Assembly: GCF_003387475.1 (NCBI RefSeq)
Contig: NZ_QUNO01000004.1
Location: 310,001 to 374,000, forward strand
Source of the DNA: Kutzneria buriramensis
Lineage (GTDB): Bacteria; Actinomycetota; Actinomycetes; Mycobacteriales; Pseudonocardiaceae
Reading direction: 5' to 3'
DNA: 64,000 nucleotides
Shown: positions 39,786 through 48,173 of the stretch, piece by piece
How the letters are laid out: each line of letters opens with the position of its first letter
Position numbering within the stretch: position 1 is the first letter of the stretch
Notes under the pieces: model-generated
What the model was told of the DNA's origin: nothing
Databases searched by the model: none
The model's input: the letters and a program-made list of their open reading frames with translations, nothing else
Program-made: the position numbers and the translations under genes

Positions 39786-41264
39786 GTGGCAGTTGTGCTC
39801 GACGGTAAGTCGCTGACGTGCACGGAGGTGATCGCGGTCGCCGTCCGCGGCGAGGCCGTGAGCATCGACCCGACCGCGCGGGAATGGGTGCGACGGGCGG
39901 CGGACCTGGCCAAGGAGGTCACGGGCCGCCGGCCGGTCTACGGCCGCACGACCGGCGTGGGCGCCAACCGGATGGTCAGCGTCGAGGAGCAGGAGGTCGC
40001 GGCGTTCGGCCGCCGGCTGCTGCGCAGCCACGCGGGCGGCACCGGACCGCTGATCCCGGAGGCGGAAGCGCGGGCGATGATGGTGGTCCGCGCCAACCAG
40101 ATCCTCGCCGGCCACTCCGGCGTCTCGGAGCACGTGCTCGACTCGCTGGCGCTGGCCCTCAACGCGGGCTGCTACCCGCAGGTGCACTCGATCGGCGCGA
40201 TCGGTACCGGCGACCTCACGGCGTTGGCGGAGCTGGCGCTGACCCTGCTCGGCGAGCAGCAGTGGCTGGGCCCGCACCCGTTGCCGCCGATCGACTTCGC
40301 GACCTCGGACGCGCTGGCGTTCCTGAGCAGCAACGCCCTGACGATCGGCCAGTCGGTGCTGGCACAGGGGCAGTTGTCGGCGTTGCTGGACCAGACGTGC
40401 ACGACGGCGGCGCTCTCGCTGCTGGCGGTCGACGGCTCGGTGGAACCGTTCGCGGAAGTCGTGCACCAGTCCCGGCCGCACCACGGCAGTCAGCTGGTGG
40501 CGCGGCGCATCCGCGACCTGCTCGGCGAGATCACGCACACGCCGGCGCGGGTGCAGGACCCGTTCGGGCTGCGGTGTTTCCCGCAGGTGCACGGCGAGGC
40601 GGTGGACGGCCTGTCCGCGCTGGAGCAGGTGCTCAGCATCGAGATCAACGCCGGCGCGGAGAACCCGCTGGTGTCGGTGCTCGACGGCGACGTCTTCCAC
40701 CACGGCGGATTCCACAGCATCACCCTCAGCCTGGCCCTGGACAAGGCGCGGCTGTCGGCGTTGCAGTCGGCGCAGCTGTGCGTGAGCCGGCTGGCAATGC
40801 TGTGCGAGCCGAACTACACGGGCCTGCGGCCGTTCGCGGCGGACGAGGCGAGCGGCAGCTCCGGCCTGATGGTGATCGAGTACACCGCGGCGGCCTCGCT
40901 GGCGAGTTTCCGATCGATGGCGATGCCGGCGGTGCTCGGCCACGCCACGCTGTCCCGCGGCGTGGAGGAACACGCGAGTTTCTCGGCCCAGTCGGCGCGG
41001 ATGACCGGCGAGGTGGTGCCGCACTTCGTGATCGTGCTTGCGTGCGAGCTGATCGCGGCGGTCCGCGTGCTGCGGATGCGGCAGATGCACCCCATCAACA
41101 GCGTCGAACTGCGCACGGCGTTCGAGAACGCGGTGCACATGCTGCCCAAGGAGACCGAGGACCGGCCGCTGACCGTGGACCTGATGACGGCAAGCGCGCT
41201 GCTCACCGGTGAGCGCGTGGAGGTGCCGGAGCAGCTCCGCCGCGTCACAGATAAGCCTGCGTGA
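39786..41264 (+). CDS. HAL/PAL aromatic amino acid lyase-family protein without the MIO tripeptide
   Basis: This 492-residue protein is of the histidine/phenylalanine ammonia-lyase superfamily by length and core: VYGRTTGVG with Tyr52, LRSHAGGTG, RANQILAGHSGV, SSNALTIGQSVLA, ENPLVSVLDGDVFHHGGFH. At the site where the Ala-Ser-Gly triplet cyclises to the MIO cofactor it reads GAIGTGDLTAL, giving Gly140-Thr141-Gly142. Without the MIO it would not be expected to deaminate by the usual mechanism. It may catalyse another reaction or bind an amino acid. Its 3' end overlaps the convergent GntR gene by 20 bp. Confidence 0.8.
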   Translation: MAVVLDGKSLTCTEVIAVAVRGEAVSIDPTAREWVRRAADLAKEVTGRRPVYGRTTGVGANRMVSVEEQEVAAFGRRLLRSHAGGTGPLIPEAEARAMMVVRANQILAGHSGVSEHVLDSLALALNAGCYPQVHSIGAIGTGDLTALAELALTLLGEQQWLGPHPLPPIDFATSDALAFLSSNALTIGQSVLAQGQLSALLDQTCTTAALSLLAVDGSVEPFAEVVHQSRPHHGSQLVARRIRDLLGEITHTPARVQDPFGLRCFPQVHGEAVDGLSALEQVLSIEINAGAENPLVSVLDGDVFHHGGFHSITLSLALDKARLSALQSAQLCVSRLAMLCEPNYTGLRPFAADEASGSSGLMVIEYTAAASLASFRSMAMPAVLGHATLSRGVEEHASFSAQSARMTGEVVPHFVIVLACELIAAVRVLRMRQMHPINSVELRTAFENAVHMLPKETEDRPLTVDLMTASALLTGERVEVPEQLRRVTDKPA

Positions 41265-41931
41265 GCTGCCGCTCGGCGTCGTCCAGGTACTCGACGAGCA
41301 TCCGTTCGGCCCGCTCCGGCCCATGCTCGGCCAGCGCGTCCAGGATCTCCCGGTTGCGCTTGATGTACGGCTCGTGGAACCGCTTCGGGTCGCCCATCAC
41401 GTGAAAGACAAGCCGCAGCTCGGCCAGGATGCCGCGCATCATGTCCACCACTCGAGGGCTGCCTGCGAGGGCGCACAGTGCCTGGTGGAACCGCAGGTTG
41501 TGGGTGCCGACCGCGACCCAGTCGGCCCGGTCGGCGGCGGCCACGGCCTCGTCCACGACCTGGTGCAGCCGCCGCAGCTCGTCGTCGGTGACCACGGCGT
41601 AGCGCAGCGCGCCGCACTCGACGACCTTGCGCAGCCGGTACAGGTCGGTGACATCGTCCCTGGTCAGGGTGCGCACGAACACGCCCCGGTTCAGTTCGTG
41701 CACCAGCAGCCGCTCGTGGGTGAGCAGCCGGAACGCTTCGCGCAGGGTGTTGCGGGAGACGCCGAGGGCGGCGCCGATCGCCTCCTCGGACAGCCGGGTG
41801 CCCGGCGGCAGATCGCCGACGGTGATCCTGGTGCGCAGCACGTCGGCGACGCGTTCCGCGGTGCTCACGCGGTCCAGCTGGAGGCGGTCGGCGGCGAGCA
41901 GCTCCACCGGACCGCCGGTCGGATCGGCCAC
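41245..41931 (-). CDS. GntR family regulator, FCD (FadR-type) subfamily
   Basis: This 228-residue protein starts at GTG 41931 with AAAGGAG 6 nt upstream. The winged helix reads VADVLRTRITVGDLPPGTRL, EEAIGAALGVSRNTLREAFR, then NRGVFVRTLT. The FCD domain (about 90-220) has LYRLRKVVECGALR and the metal/ligand-binding His in HNLRFHQAL and FHEPYIKRNREI. It may control the divergent membrane-flavoprotein genes or the HAL-like gene. Confidence 0.9.
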   Translation of the reverse strand: MADPTGGPVELLAADRLQLDRVSTAERVADVLRTRITVGDLPPGTRLSEEAIGAALGVSRNTLREAFRLLTHERLLVHELNRGVFVRTLTRDDVTDLYRLRKVVECGALRYAVVTDDELRRLHQVVDEAVAAADRADWVAVGTHNLRFHQALCALAGSPRVVDMMRGILAELRLVFHVMGDPKRFHEPYIKRNREILDALAEHGPERAERMLVEYLDDAERQLTQAYL

Positions 41932-41954
41932 GGGGCTCCTTTCGGCGATAACGT

Positions 41955-41971
41955 TGAACAATATATTTTCA
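41955..41971. promoter_or_regulatory. AT-rich imperfect palindrome upstream of the GntR gene
   Basis: TGAACAATATATTTTCA is an imperfect palindrome in the lowest-GC stretch of this neighbourhood, 24 bp upstream of the GntR start. It suits a GntR operator overlapping a promoter. Confidence 0.4.
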
Positions 41972-42093
41972 CCGGTTCGAGCGGCCAAGCTCCACCCCAG
42001 CGTGTGACGGCGCCGGTGCCACAGTGGGACCGGCCGGGCGAAGTGGAACGTGGGCGTGGCAGGGGATGGGCGCCCGGCCACGCCCACGACAAC

Positions 42094-42099
42094 TACGGT
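42094..42099 (+). promoter_or_regulatory. -10 box of a probable leaderless promoter
   Basis: TACGGT lies 7 nt before the GTG at 42107. Confidence 0.35.
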
Positions 42100-42106
42100 G
42101 GGGCCC

Positions 42107-42412
42107 GTGAAGGAGCGACGCGCCGCGCACCTGTTCGCCTTGTTGGTGCTCGTGGTGACGGTCGGACCGGTGGTGTCGATCTGGCTCTCTGTGATCGCGG
42201 CGGCCGCGCTGTTCCTGCCGCAGGTGCCGACCAGCTTCACCGGCGGCGGGCTGCGGTCGATCGGGCTGCTGGTGGCTGCGTCGCTCGCGGTGTCGCAGGT
42301 CCTGGTGCCGGTGCTGCGGTTGGTGCCCGGGCGGCCATACCCTCGCATCGGCGCTGCGCTGTGTGCGCTAATTGGGTTGTTTGCCGGCGTGCTCGTGGCG
42401 ATCCTGGCCTAG
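42107..42412 (+). CDS. Small three-helix membrane protein
   Basis: This 101-residue protein starts at GTG 42107. Hydrophobic segments are LFALLVLVVTVGPVVSIWLS, IGLLVAASLAVSQVLVPVL and IGAALCALIGLFAGVLVAIL. It has no recognised family. It ends 10 bp before the flavoprotein gene, whose -10-like TAGCGT overlaps this stop codon, so the two may have separate transcripts. Confidence 0.6.
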   Translation: MKERRAAHLFALLVLVVTVGPVVSIWLSVIAAAALFLPQVPTSFTGGGLRSIGLLVAASLAVSQVLVPVLRLVPGRPYPRIGAALCALIGLFAGVLVAILA

Positions 42413-42422
42413 CGTGAATCAC

Positions 42423-43565
42423 ATGACCGAGCGAGCCGAGGTGATCGTCGTCGGCGGTGGTGTGATGGGTCTGTCCGCGGCCTTCCACCTTGCCGAGGCA
42501 GGCGTCGACGTCATGCTGCTGGAACGGGACGAACTCGGCTCCGGCAGCACCTGCCGGGCGGCCGGCGGCGTGCGCGCCCAGTTCTCCGACCCGGTCAACA
42601 TCGAGCTGGCCCGGCGCTCGCTCACGGCGTACGAGAGCTTCGGTCGTCGTCCCGGCGCCGAGATCGACCTCCGCCAGCACGGCTACCTGTTCCTGCTCGA
42701 CAATGACGCCGACGTGGCCGCGTTCGAGGCCGGCGTCCGATTGCAGAACCAGCTCGGGGTGCCCAGCCGGATGCTGACCGTCGAGCAGGCGGTCGAGCTG
42801 TCGCCGCTGATCGTCGGGGACGGCCTGCTCGCCGCCGCTTTCTCGCCCACCGACGGTCACTGCACACCCGAGGCCGTCGTCCAGGGCTACGCCCGCGGCG
42901 CGCGGGCGCTCGGCGCGCGCATCCGTCAGCACTGCGCCGTCACCGGGATCGAGGCCGCCGACGGCGTGATCACCGGCGTTCGGACGACAGACGGACTTGT
43001 CGACACGTCGACCGTCGTCGTGACGGCTGGGGCGTGGTCGGCCGAGGTCGGTGCGATGGCCGGCGTGCCGCTGCCGGTGGTGCCGCTGCGGCGGCAGATC
43101 ATCGTCACGTCCGAGCTGCCGGATGTGCGCGCCGACCTGCCGATGACCATCGACTTCGGCACCTCGTTCTACTTCCACCCCGAGGGCCCGGGGTTGCTGG
43201 TCGGCATGTCCGATCCGGACCAGGAGCCGGGTTTCCACCTGGGCACCGGCGACGAGTGGCTGCCCGGGCTGGCGGAGGCGGTGCAGCGGCGGGCCCCGGC
43301 GCTGGCCGACGTCGGCATCGCGCACCGGTGGGCCGGTCTGTACGAGATGAGCCCCGATCACAATGCGCTGATCGGCGAGGCCCGTGACGTCAGCCGGCTG
43401 CTGTACGCGACCGGCTTTTCCGGGCACGGGTTTCTCCAGGGGCCGGCCGTCGGCGAGGTGCTGCGGGACCTCGTGCTCGGCGTGCCGCCCGTGGTCGACG
43501 TGTCCGGCCTGTCCGCCGGCCGGTTCGCGGCCAGGTCGGCTCGCCCCGAGCTCAACTGCGTCTGA
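42423..43565 (+). CDS. FAD-dependent oxidoreductase, DAO / sarcosine oxidase beta-like
   Basis: This 380-residue flavoprotein has the FAD-binding VIVVGGGVMGLSAAFHLAEAG at its N-terminus, CRAAGGVRAQFSDP at the substrate side, VVTAGAWSAEVG and the C-terminal ATGFSGHGFLQGPAVGEVL segment of glycine/sarcosine oxidase-type enzymes. It probably oxidises a secondary or D-amino acid, with the exact substrate unknown. The LysR gene shares one base with its stop, so the regulator is likely dedicated to it. Confidence 0.85.
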   Translation: MTERAEVIVVGGGVMGLSAAFHLAEAGVDVMLLERDELGSGSTCRAAGGVRAQFSDPVNIELARRSLTAYESFGRRPGAEIDLRQHGYLFLLDNDADVAAFEAGVRLQNQLGVPSRMLTVEQAVELSPLIVGDGLLAAAFSPTDGHCTPEAVVQGYARGARALGARIRQHCAVTGIEAADGVITGVRTTDGLVDTSTVVVTAGAWSAEVGAMAGVPLPVVPLRRQIIVTSELPDVRADLPMTIDFGTSFYFHPEGPGLLVGMSDPDQEPGFHLGTGDEWLPGLAEAVQRRAPALADVGIAHRWAGLYEMSPDHNALIGEARDVSRLLYATGFSGHGFLQGPAVGEVLRDLVLGVPPVVDVSGLSAGRFAARSARPELNCV

Positions 43566-44476
43566 TGCTGAACCCCATCCATCTCCGTACGCTGACCGAG
43601 GCGGTCCGAACCGGATCGTTCGCCGAGACCGCGCGTCTGCTCGGCTACACCACTTCCGCGGTGTCGCAGCAGATCGCCATGCTGGAACGGGCTGTGGGCG
43701 CCCAGCTGTTCGAACGCTCCGCGCGCAGCGTCCGGCCGACCGCCATCGCCGAGCGGATGGCGCTGCTCAGCCGGGACGCGCTGGCCGCACTGTCCGAACT
43801 GGAGCGTGAGGTGCGGGCCCTGACCCGTGGCGACGCCGGCACGTTGCGGCTGGCCAGTTTCGCCACCGCCAACGCGCGGATCATGGCCTCCACCCTCGCC
43901 GCCATCGTCGAACGCCGCCCCGGCGCCGATGTCCTGCTTGACGAGGGCGAACCCGACGAGGTGCTCGCCGGTGTGCTGGACGGCGACCGGGACGCCGCCG
44001 TCGTGTTCGCGTACGACCTCGATCCTCGGACCTGGCCCCGTGAGCTCATCGCCACGCCCCTGCTGTCCGAGCCCCTCGTGCTGGTCACCTCCCCCGGCCA
44101 CCGGCTCGCATCGCGGGCCGACGCGTCCCTTGTGGAGGTCGCCGACGAGCGCTGGATCTGCACCCGCAGCGACACCGCCGGCTCGAAGTCCCTGGAACGC
44201 CTCTGCGCCACCGCCGGCTTCGTCCCGCGAATCACGTTGCGTAGCAACGACTACGGCGTCGTCTGCTCACTGGTGCGGCGCGGGCTCGGCGTCGCCGTCG
44301 TGCCCAAACTCGCCCTGGGCATCGACGCCGGGCTCGGTGTGCTGCGGATCGCCGACGGCGACGTGTTCCGGCGGATCCTCGCGTTGCACCGGCCCAGCAA
44401 CACCAACCCCCTGCTGCCGATCGTGCTGGACGCGCTGCGAGCCCAGTGTCAGGCGATAGCCCACCGCTGGGGCTGA
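43565..44476 (+). CDS. LysR family transcriptional regulator
   Basis: This 303-residue regulator starts at ATG 43565. The helix-turn-helix (LRTLTEAVRTGSFAETARLL, SAVSQQIAMLERAVGAQLFE) is followed by the periplasmic-binding-like effector domain (RLASFATANARIMASTLAAI, PLVLVTSPGHRLA, VRRGLGVAVVPKL). It is translationally coupled to the flavoprotein gene, which is the most likely target. Confidence 0.9.
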   Translation: MLNPIHLRTLTEAVRTGSFAETARLLGYTTSAVSQQIAMLERAVGAQLFERSARSVRPTAIAERMALLSRDALAALSELEREVRALTRGDAGTLRLASFATANARIMASTLAAIVERRPGADVLLDEGEPDEVLAGVLDGDRDAAVVFAYDLDPRTWPRELIATPLLSEPLVLVTSPGHRLASRADASLVEVADERWICTRSDTAGSKSLERLCATAGFVPRITLRSNDYGVVCSLVRRGLGVAVVPKLALGIDAGLGVLRIADGDVFRRILALHRPSNTNPLLPIVLDALRAQCQAIAHRWG

Positions 44477-44477
44477 C

Positions 44478-44518
44478 TTGTCCACAGGCGCCGAGTTGTC
44501 CACATCTGGATCTTCGCC
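44478..44518 (+). repeat. 41-bp repeat with two DnaA-box-like sequences, copy 2 (plus orientation)
   Basis: TTGTCCACA occurs at 44478-44486 and 44496-44504, followed by TCTGGATCTTCGCC. It differs from the minus-strand copy at 7590-7630 only in the spacer (GGCGCC here versus GGGCCC). It starts right after the LysR stop in a convergent intergenic region. Confidence 0.7.
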
Positions 44519-44560
44519 CCGCCCGGAGACCCCTCCGGTCGGTACGCTGGGAGCGGGGCC

Positions 44561-44591
44561 GGCCCCCAGGGATGGGCGGGGGCTGTTTTTT
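44561..44591 (+). terminator. Rho-independent terminator of the LysR transcript
   Basis: GCCCCC (44562-44567) pairs with GGGGGC (44578-44583) and is followed by TGTTTTTT. It lies just before the convergent coaA stop. Confidence 0.75.
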
Positions 44592-44598
44592 GCTGGAG

Positions 44599-45525
44599 CT
44601 AGAGCTTCTTCATGCGGACGCGGCTGATGGAGTGGTCGGCCTCCTTGCGCAGCACCAGGGTCGCGCGGCCGCGGGTGGGACGGATGTTGTTGACCAGATT
44701 AGGCTCGTTGATCTCCTGCCAGATCTGCGTCGCCCGGGCCACGGCCTGCTCGTCGGTCAGCGACGCGTAGCGGTGGAAGTACGAGGCCGGGTTGGTGAAC
44801 GCGGTGTCCCGCAGCTTGAGGAACCGGCTGACGTACCACTTCTGGATGCAGTCGGTGCGCGCGTCCACGTAGATCGAGAAGTCGAACAGGTCGGACACCG
44901 CGAGCCGCGCGCCGGGCTGGAGCACGTTGAGACCCTCGACGATGAGAATGTCGGGCTGCCGCACCGATTGCCGGGTTCCGGCCACGATGTCGTAGCTGAG
45001 ATGCGAGTAGACCGGGGCCTCCACCTCGGGCGCGCCGGCCTTCACGTCGGCGACGAAGCGGACCAGCGCCCGGCGGTCGTAGCTCTCCGGGAATCCCTTG
45101 CGGGTCATCAGACCCCGCCGCTCCAGCTCCGCGTTGGGCAGCAGGAATCCGTCGGTGGTGATCAGGTCGACCCGCGGATGGTCGCTCCACCGGGCCAGCA
45201 GCGCCTGGAGGATGCGGGCGGTGGTGGACTTGCCGACCGCGACGCTGCCGGCGACGCCGATGATGAACGGCACCTTCTCGGACGGCTCGCCGAGGAACGT
45301 GGTGGTGGCGGCGTGCAGCCGCTGCCGGGCCGCGACCTGGAGGTTGATCAGTCGGGACAGCGGCAGGTAGATGTCGGCGACCTCGTCCATCGACACGCGG
45401 TCGCCGAGGCCCTGGAGGCGGTGCAGCTCCTCGGAGGTCAGGCTCATCGGCGTCGCCGCGCGAAGCTCGCGCCAGTGATCGCGCCCCAGTTCCACGTACG
45501 GGGTCAGGTCCCGAGCTCGCGTCAC
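44599..45525 (-). CDS. coaA: Pantothenate kinase, type I
   Basis: This protein has 308 residues from GTG 45525; GTG 45561 would add 12. The shorter form matches the usual N-terminus ([19 protein letters not shown]). The P-loop is [14 protein letters not shown]. Further family segments are [38 protein letters not shown] and [12 protein letters not shown]. It phosphorylates pantothenate in the first step of coenzyme A synthesis. It is transcribed alone toward the convergent LysR terminator. Confidence 0.95.
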   Translation of the reverse strand: MTRARDLTPYVELGRDHWRELRAATPMSLTSEELHRLQGLGDRVSMDEVADIYLPLSRLINLQVAARQRLHAATTTFLGEPSEKVPFIIGVAGSVAVGKSTTARILQALLARWSDHPRVDLITTDGFLLPNAELERRGLMTRKGFPESYDRRALVRFVADVKAGAPEVEAPVYSHLSYDIVAGTRQSVRQPDILIVEGLNVLQPGARLAVSDLFDFSIYVDARTDCIQKWYVSRFLKLRDTAFTNPASYFHRYASLTDEQAVARATQIWQEINEPNLVNNIRPTRGRATLVLRKEADHSISRVRMKKL

Positions 45526-46084
45526 CCGCACAGTGTCCCCGCAGGTCCCGGTTTCGTTCACCCCCGCGACACGTGATGTTGACGACGCTGAGCACCTGCC
45601 ACCGCTACACGAACGGAGTAACGCCCGAGATCAACATGTCTCCGTTGGATAACGATCTTATCGCGGAATGTCGACTGTTTCATGACAGCGTAATCGTTTG
45701 CGCCGATGTGACCTGCGAAAACGCAAAGCCGCGGATGACTCTCGTTAACTGTGATCGTCGCGGTGGATCGCCGAATTACGTGACGCTCGGTGATAACCGA
45801 GTTCAGCTCGCCTAGTCGATCTTCACGTCATGTCACGACCGGGTGACGTTTCCGCTGGTCAGACACTATGGGGTGAGCCTTGGGCGGCATAGATCACTCC
45901 ATCGAGTAGTGTGACGCCGCGTTCCACACAGGACTTTCACCGAACGCGGCGCTAACCGCCCGTTCGGACTATGTGTCATGAGCTTCGAATACGCCCTTTC
46001 GGGTCAGCGCTGCTCGAACCGTGACACCGCAGGGCAGGTCAGAGGTCGGGGACCAGCGCTAGCAGGCAGTCAAAGAGGAGAGTC
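45526..46084. other. About 560-bp intergenic region upstream of the thioester adhesin
   Basis: The region is AT-richer than its surroundings and divergent between coaA and the adhesin gene. A short open frame at 45573-45815 has no recognisable product or start signal. A 10-bp inverted repeat (CGCCGCGTTC at 45915-45924, GAACGCGGCG at 45942-45951, 17-nt loop) lies about 130 bp before the adhesin start. It may be a long regulated 5' leader. Confidence 0.4.
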
Positions 46085-47413
46085 ATGGCAAACCGGTTCC
46101 ACCCGGGTCGTATCGGCGCGGCCGTGCTCGGCGCCTCGATCGCCCTGATGGCGGCGGCACCGCTGGCATTCGCGGCGCCGGCGGCCCCCGCGGACGGCAC
46201 CTCGTCGGTGACCGCAACGCCGATCAAGCCGAACCCCGGGCCCACGGGCGTCAACGTCGAGCTGAAGAACGACAAGCAGCAGACCACGCCCGAGGAGACC
46301 GAGCTGATCGGGTTGAAGGTCGAGGGCGTCAAGGACCCGGTCTTCACCTATTGCATCGGCCTCACCCGTGACCTCAACGGCGAGAAGATGCACGAGGTCG
46401 ACTGGGACAAGTACCCCAACGAGAGCGTCGACTTCAACAAGAACAAGGCGCAGATCAACTGGGTGCTGCACCACTCGTACCCGACCACGAGCCTGGCCGA
46501 CCTGGGCAAGGCCGCTGGCATCCAGAACCTGGCGCAGGACGTGGCCATCGGCGCCACCCAGGCCGCCGTCTGGCACTACAGCGACGGCGTCGACCTGGTC
46601 GGCGCCCAGAGCACGGACCCGAGCCACCCGTACTCGCAGAAGGTGGTCCAGGACACCGACAAGCTGTACCACTTCCTGACCGACAACAACCCCGGTCTGG
46701 ACCAGCCCAAGCCGACGCTGAACATCAACTCCAAGGACGCCAAGCAGAACGGCGACCTGGTCGGCCCGTTCGTCGTCGCCAGCACCGCGACCGGTGAGCT
46801 GAAGCTGGACACCAGCAAGCTGCCGAAGGGCGTGACGCTCGCCGACGGCAAGGGCAATGCGGTCACCTCCGTCAAGGACGGCGACAGCGTCTTCCTCAAG
46901 GTCGCGGACGGCACCCCGGCCGGCAGCGCCACGTTCGGCATCTCCACCGAGGCCACGCTGGAACTCGGCCGCATCTTCATCGGCGTCGACGACACCCCGA
47001 AGAAGTGCAGCGGTGATCTCACCGAGGACCAGAAGAAGCACGAGTGCCCGCAGGAGCTGATCGTCGCGCAGGCGTCCAAGGCCACCGTCTCGGCCCAGGC
47101 GACCGGCTCGTGGACCATCACCACGACGTCGAGCACGACGCCGCCGCCCACGACGACCACCACCACGACCACCACCACGACCACGACGCCCCCCACGTGC
47201 GTCACGGCCACCACCAGCAACACCAACGGCGGTGGCGGCGACACCCCGATGCCGCCGACCTGCGCCACCCCGACCACCAACGCGGACACCAGCCAGCTGG
47301 CTTACACCGGTGCCTCCGTGATCGGCCCGATCATCGCCGGCCTGGTGCTGATCGGCGCGGGTGTGGGCGCGCTGTTCTTCGTGCGTCGCCGTAAGGCCAA
47401 GCACACCGCCTGA
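46085..47413 (+). CDS. Thioester-domain (TQXA) cell-surface adhesin with LAYTG sorting signal
   Basis: This 442-residue protein starts at ATG 46085 with GAGGAG upstream. After a signal peptide (1-30) it has a thioester domain. Cys90 in FTYCIGLTRD and Gln159 in ATQAAVWHYSDG are the pair that form an internal Cys-Gln thioester for covalent binding to host or surface amines. A beta-sandwich follows (about 220-300). A Thr-rich linker, made of a long run of Thr codons, and LAYTG at 405-409 with a helix and RRRKAK tail complete the sortase-anchored layout. It is monocistronic with a strong terminator. Confidence 0.88.
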   Translation: MANRFHPGRIGAAVLGASIALMAAAPLAFAAPAAPADGTSSVTATPIKPNPGPTGVNVELKNDKQQTTPEETELIGLKVEGVKDPVFTYCIGLTRDLNGEKMHEVDWDKYPNESVDFNKNKAQINWVLHHSYPTTSLADLGKAAGIQNLAQDVAIGATQAAVWHYSDGVDLVGAQSTDPSHPYSQKVVQDTDKLYHFLTDNNPGLDQPKPTLNINSKDAKQNGDLVGPFVVASTATGELKLDTSKLPKGVTLADGKGNAVTSVKDGDSVFLKVADGTPAGSATFGISTEATLELGRIFIGVDDTPKKCSGDLTEDQKKHECPQELIVAQASKATVSAQATGSWTITTTSSTTPPPTTTTTTTTTTTTTPPTCVTATTSNTNGGGGDTPMPPTCATPTTNADTSQLAYTGASVIGPIIAGLVLIGAGVGALFFVRRRKAKHTA

Positions 47414-47436
47414 CATCAGGCGACACGCTGATCCAT

Positions 47437-47468
47437 GTGGGGCCTCCCGTGCGAACGGGAGGCCCCAC
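47437..47468 (+). terminator. Terminator of the thioester adhesin gene
   Basis: A perfect 14-bp stem (GTGGGGCCTCCCGT and complement) with a 4-nt GCGA loop lies 23 bp after the stop. Confidence 0.8.
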
Positions 47469-47522
47469 TGTCGTTCCGGTTAGGTACGCTCCGTTGTCGA
47501 CCCTGACCTCGAAAGGTGGACA

Positions 47523-48155
47523 GTGAACGTCCCCAACGCGACTGAGCCCGCACAGTCCGACAGCACGCCCCGTGCCGGCCGCCGGCCGGTGATGGTGACG
47601 TGGCAGGGCCTGACCGGCCCCCGCCTGGAGTCGGCCCGGCTGGTGCTGTCCGAGCAGCGGATCAAGGGCAGCGGCCGGGTCGTCGCGGCCGCCATCGAGG
47701 GCAAGGAGGCGTACAACGCCTCCTTCGAGCTGTCCGTCGGTGAGGACGGTGTGGTGAGCCGGCTGCTGCTGCGCAGCACCACGGCGGAGGAGGAGCGCAC
47801 CATGTCGCTCAGCCGCACCGAGGACGGCATGTGGATCGTCGACCGCGGTCGCGGCGCCGAGCGCCGGGACTTCGAGGGCGCGCTGGACGTCAACCTCCAG
47901 AGCAGTGTCCTGTTCAACACCCTGCCGGTGCGCCGGCTCGGGCTGCACCATGAGGCCGGCGAGCACGAGCTGCCCGTCGTCTGGGTGTCGCTGCCGGACC
48001 TGTCGGTCAGCCTCGTCCGCGAGCGCTACCGCACCGTCTCAGTCGACGAGAACGGCAGCGTGCTGGCCTTCGACCGCGGCGACGCCAGCGTCGAGCTCAG
48101 CGTCGACTCGAACGGCCTGGTCATCGAGTACCCGGGCCTGGCACGACGCGTCTGA
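47523..48155 (+). CDS. Putative glycolipid-binding domain protein (DUF1089-like)
   Basis: This 210-residue protein starts at GTG 47523. It is predicted to be mostly beta: VMVTWQGLTGPRLESARLVL, EEAYN-type strand YNASFELSVGEDGVVSRLLL, MWIVDRGRGAERRDFEGALD and YRTVSVDENGSVLAFDRG. The pattern suits the putative glycolipid-binding family, which has no defined role. It has no signal peptide. It is convergent with tyrA with an 18-bp gap. Confidence 0.7.
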   Translation: MNVPNATEPAQSDSTPRAGRRPVMVTWQGLTGPRLESARLVLSEQRIKGSGRVVAAAIEGKEAYNASFELSVGEDGVVSRLLLRSTTAEEERTMSLSRTEDGMWIVDRGRGAERRDFEGALDVNLQSSVLFNTLPVRRLGLHHEAGEHELPVVWVSLPDLSVSLVRERYRTVSVDENGSVLAFDRGDASVELSVDSNGLVIEYPGLARRV

Positions 48156-48173
48156 CGTCCCTTCCGTCCGTGA

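Noticed and set aside
45573-45815. 80-residue open frame between coaA and the thioester adhesin
   Set aside because: It has no ribosome-binding site or leaderless box and no recognisable sequence, and sits in a promoter-like AT-richer region; treated as intergenic.
47150-47200. ACC/ACG tandem run that looks like a microsatellite
   Set aside because: It is in frame and encodes the Thr-rich stalk of the adhesin, a normal feature of wall-anchored proteins.
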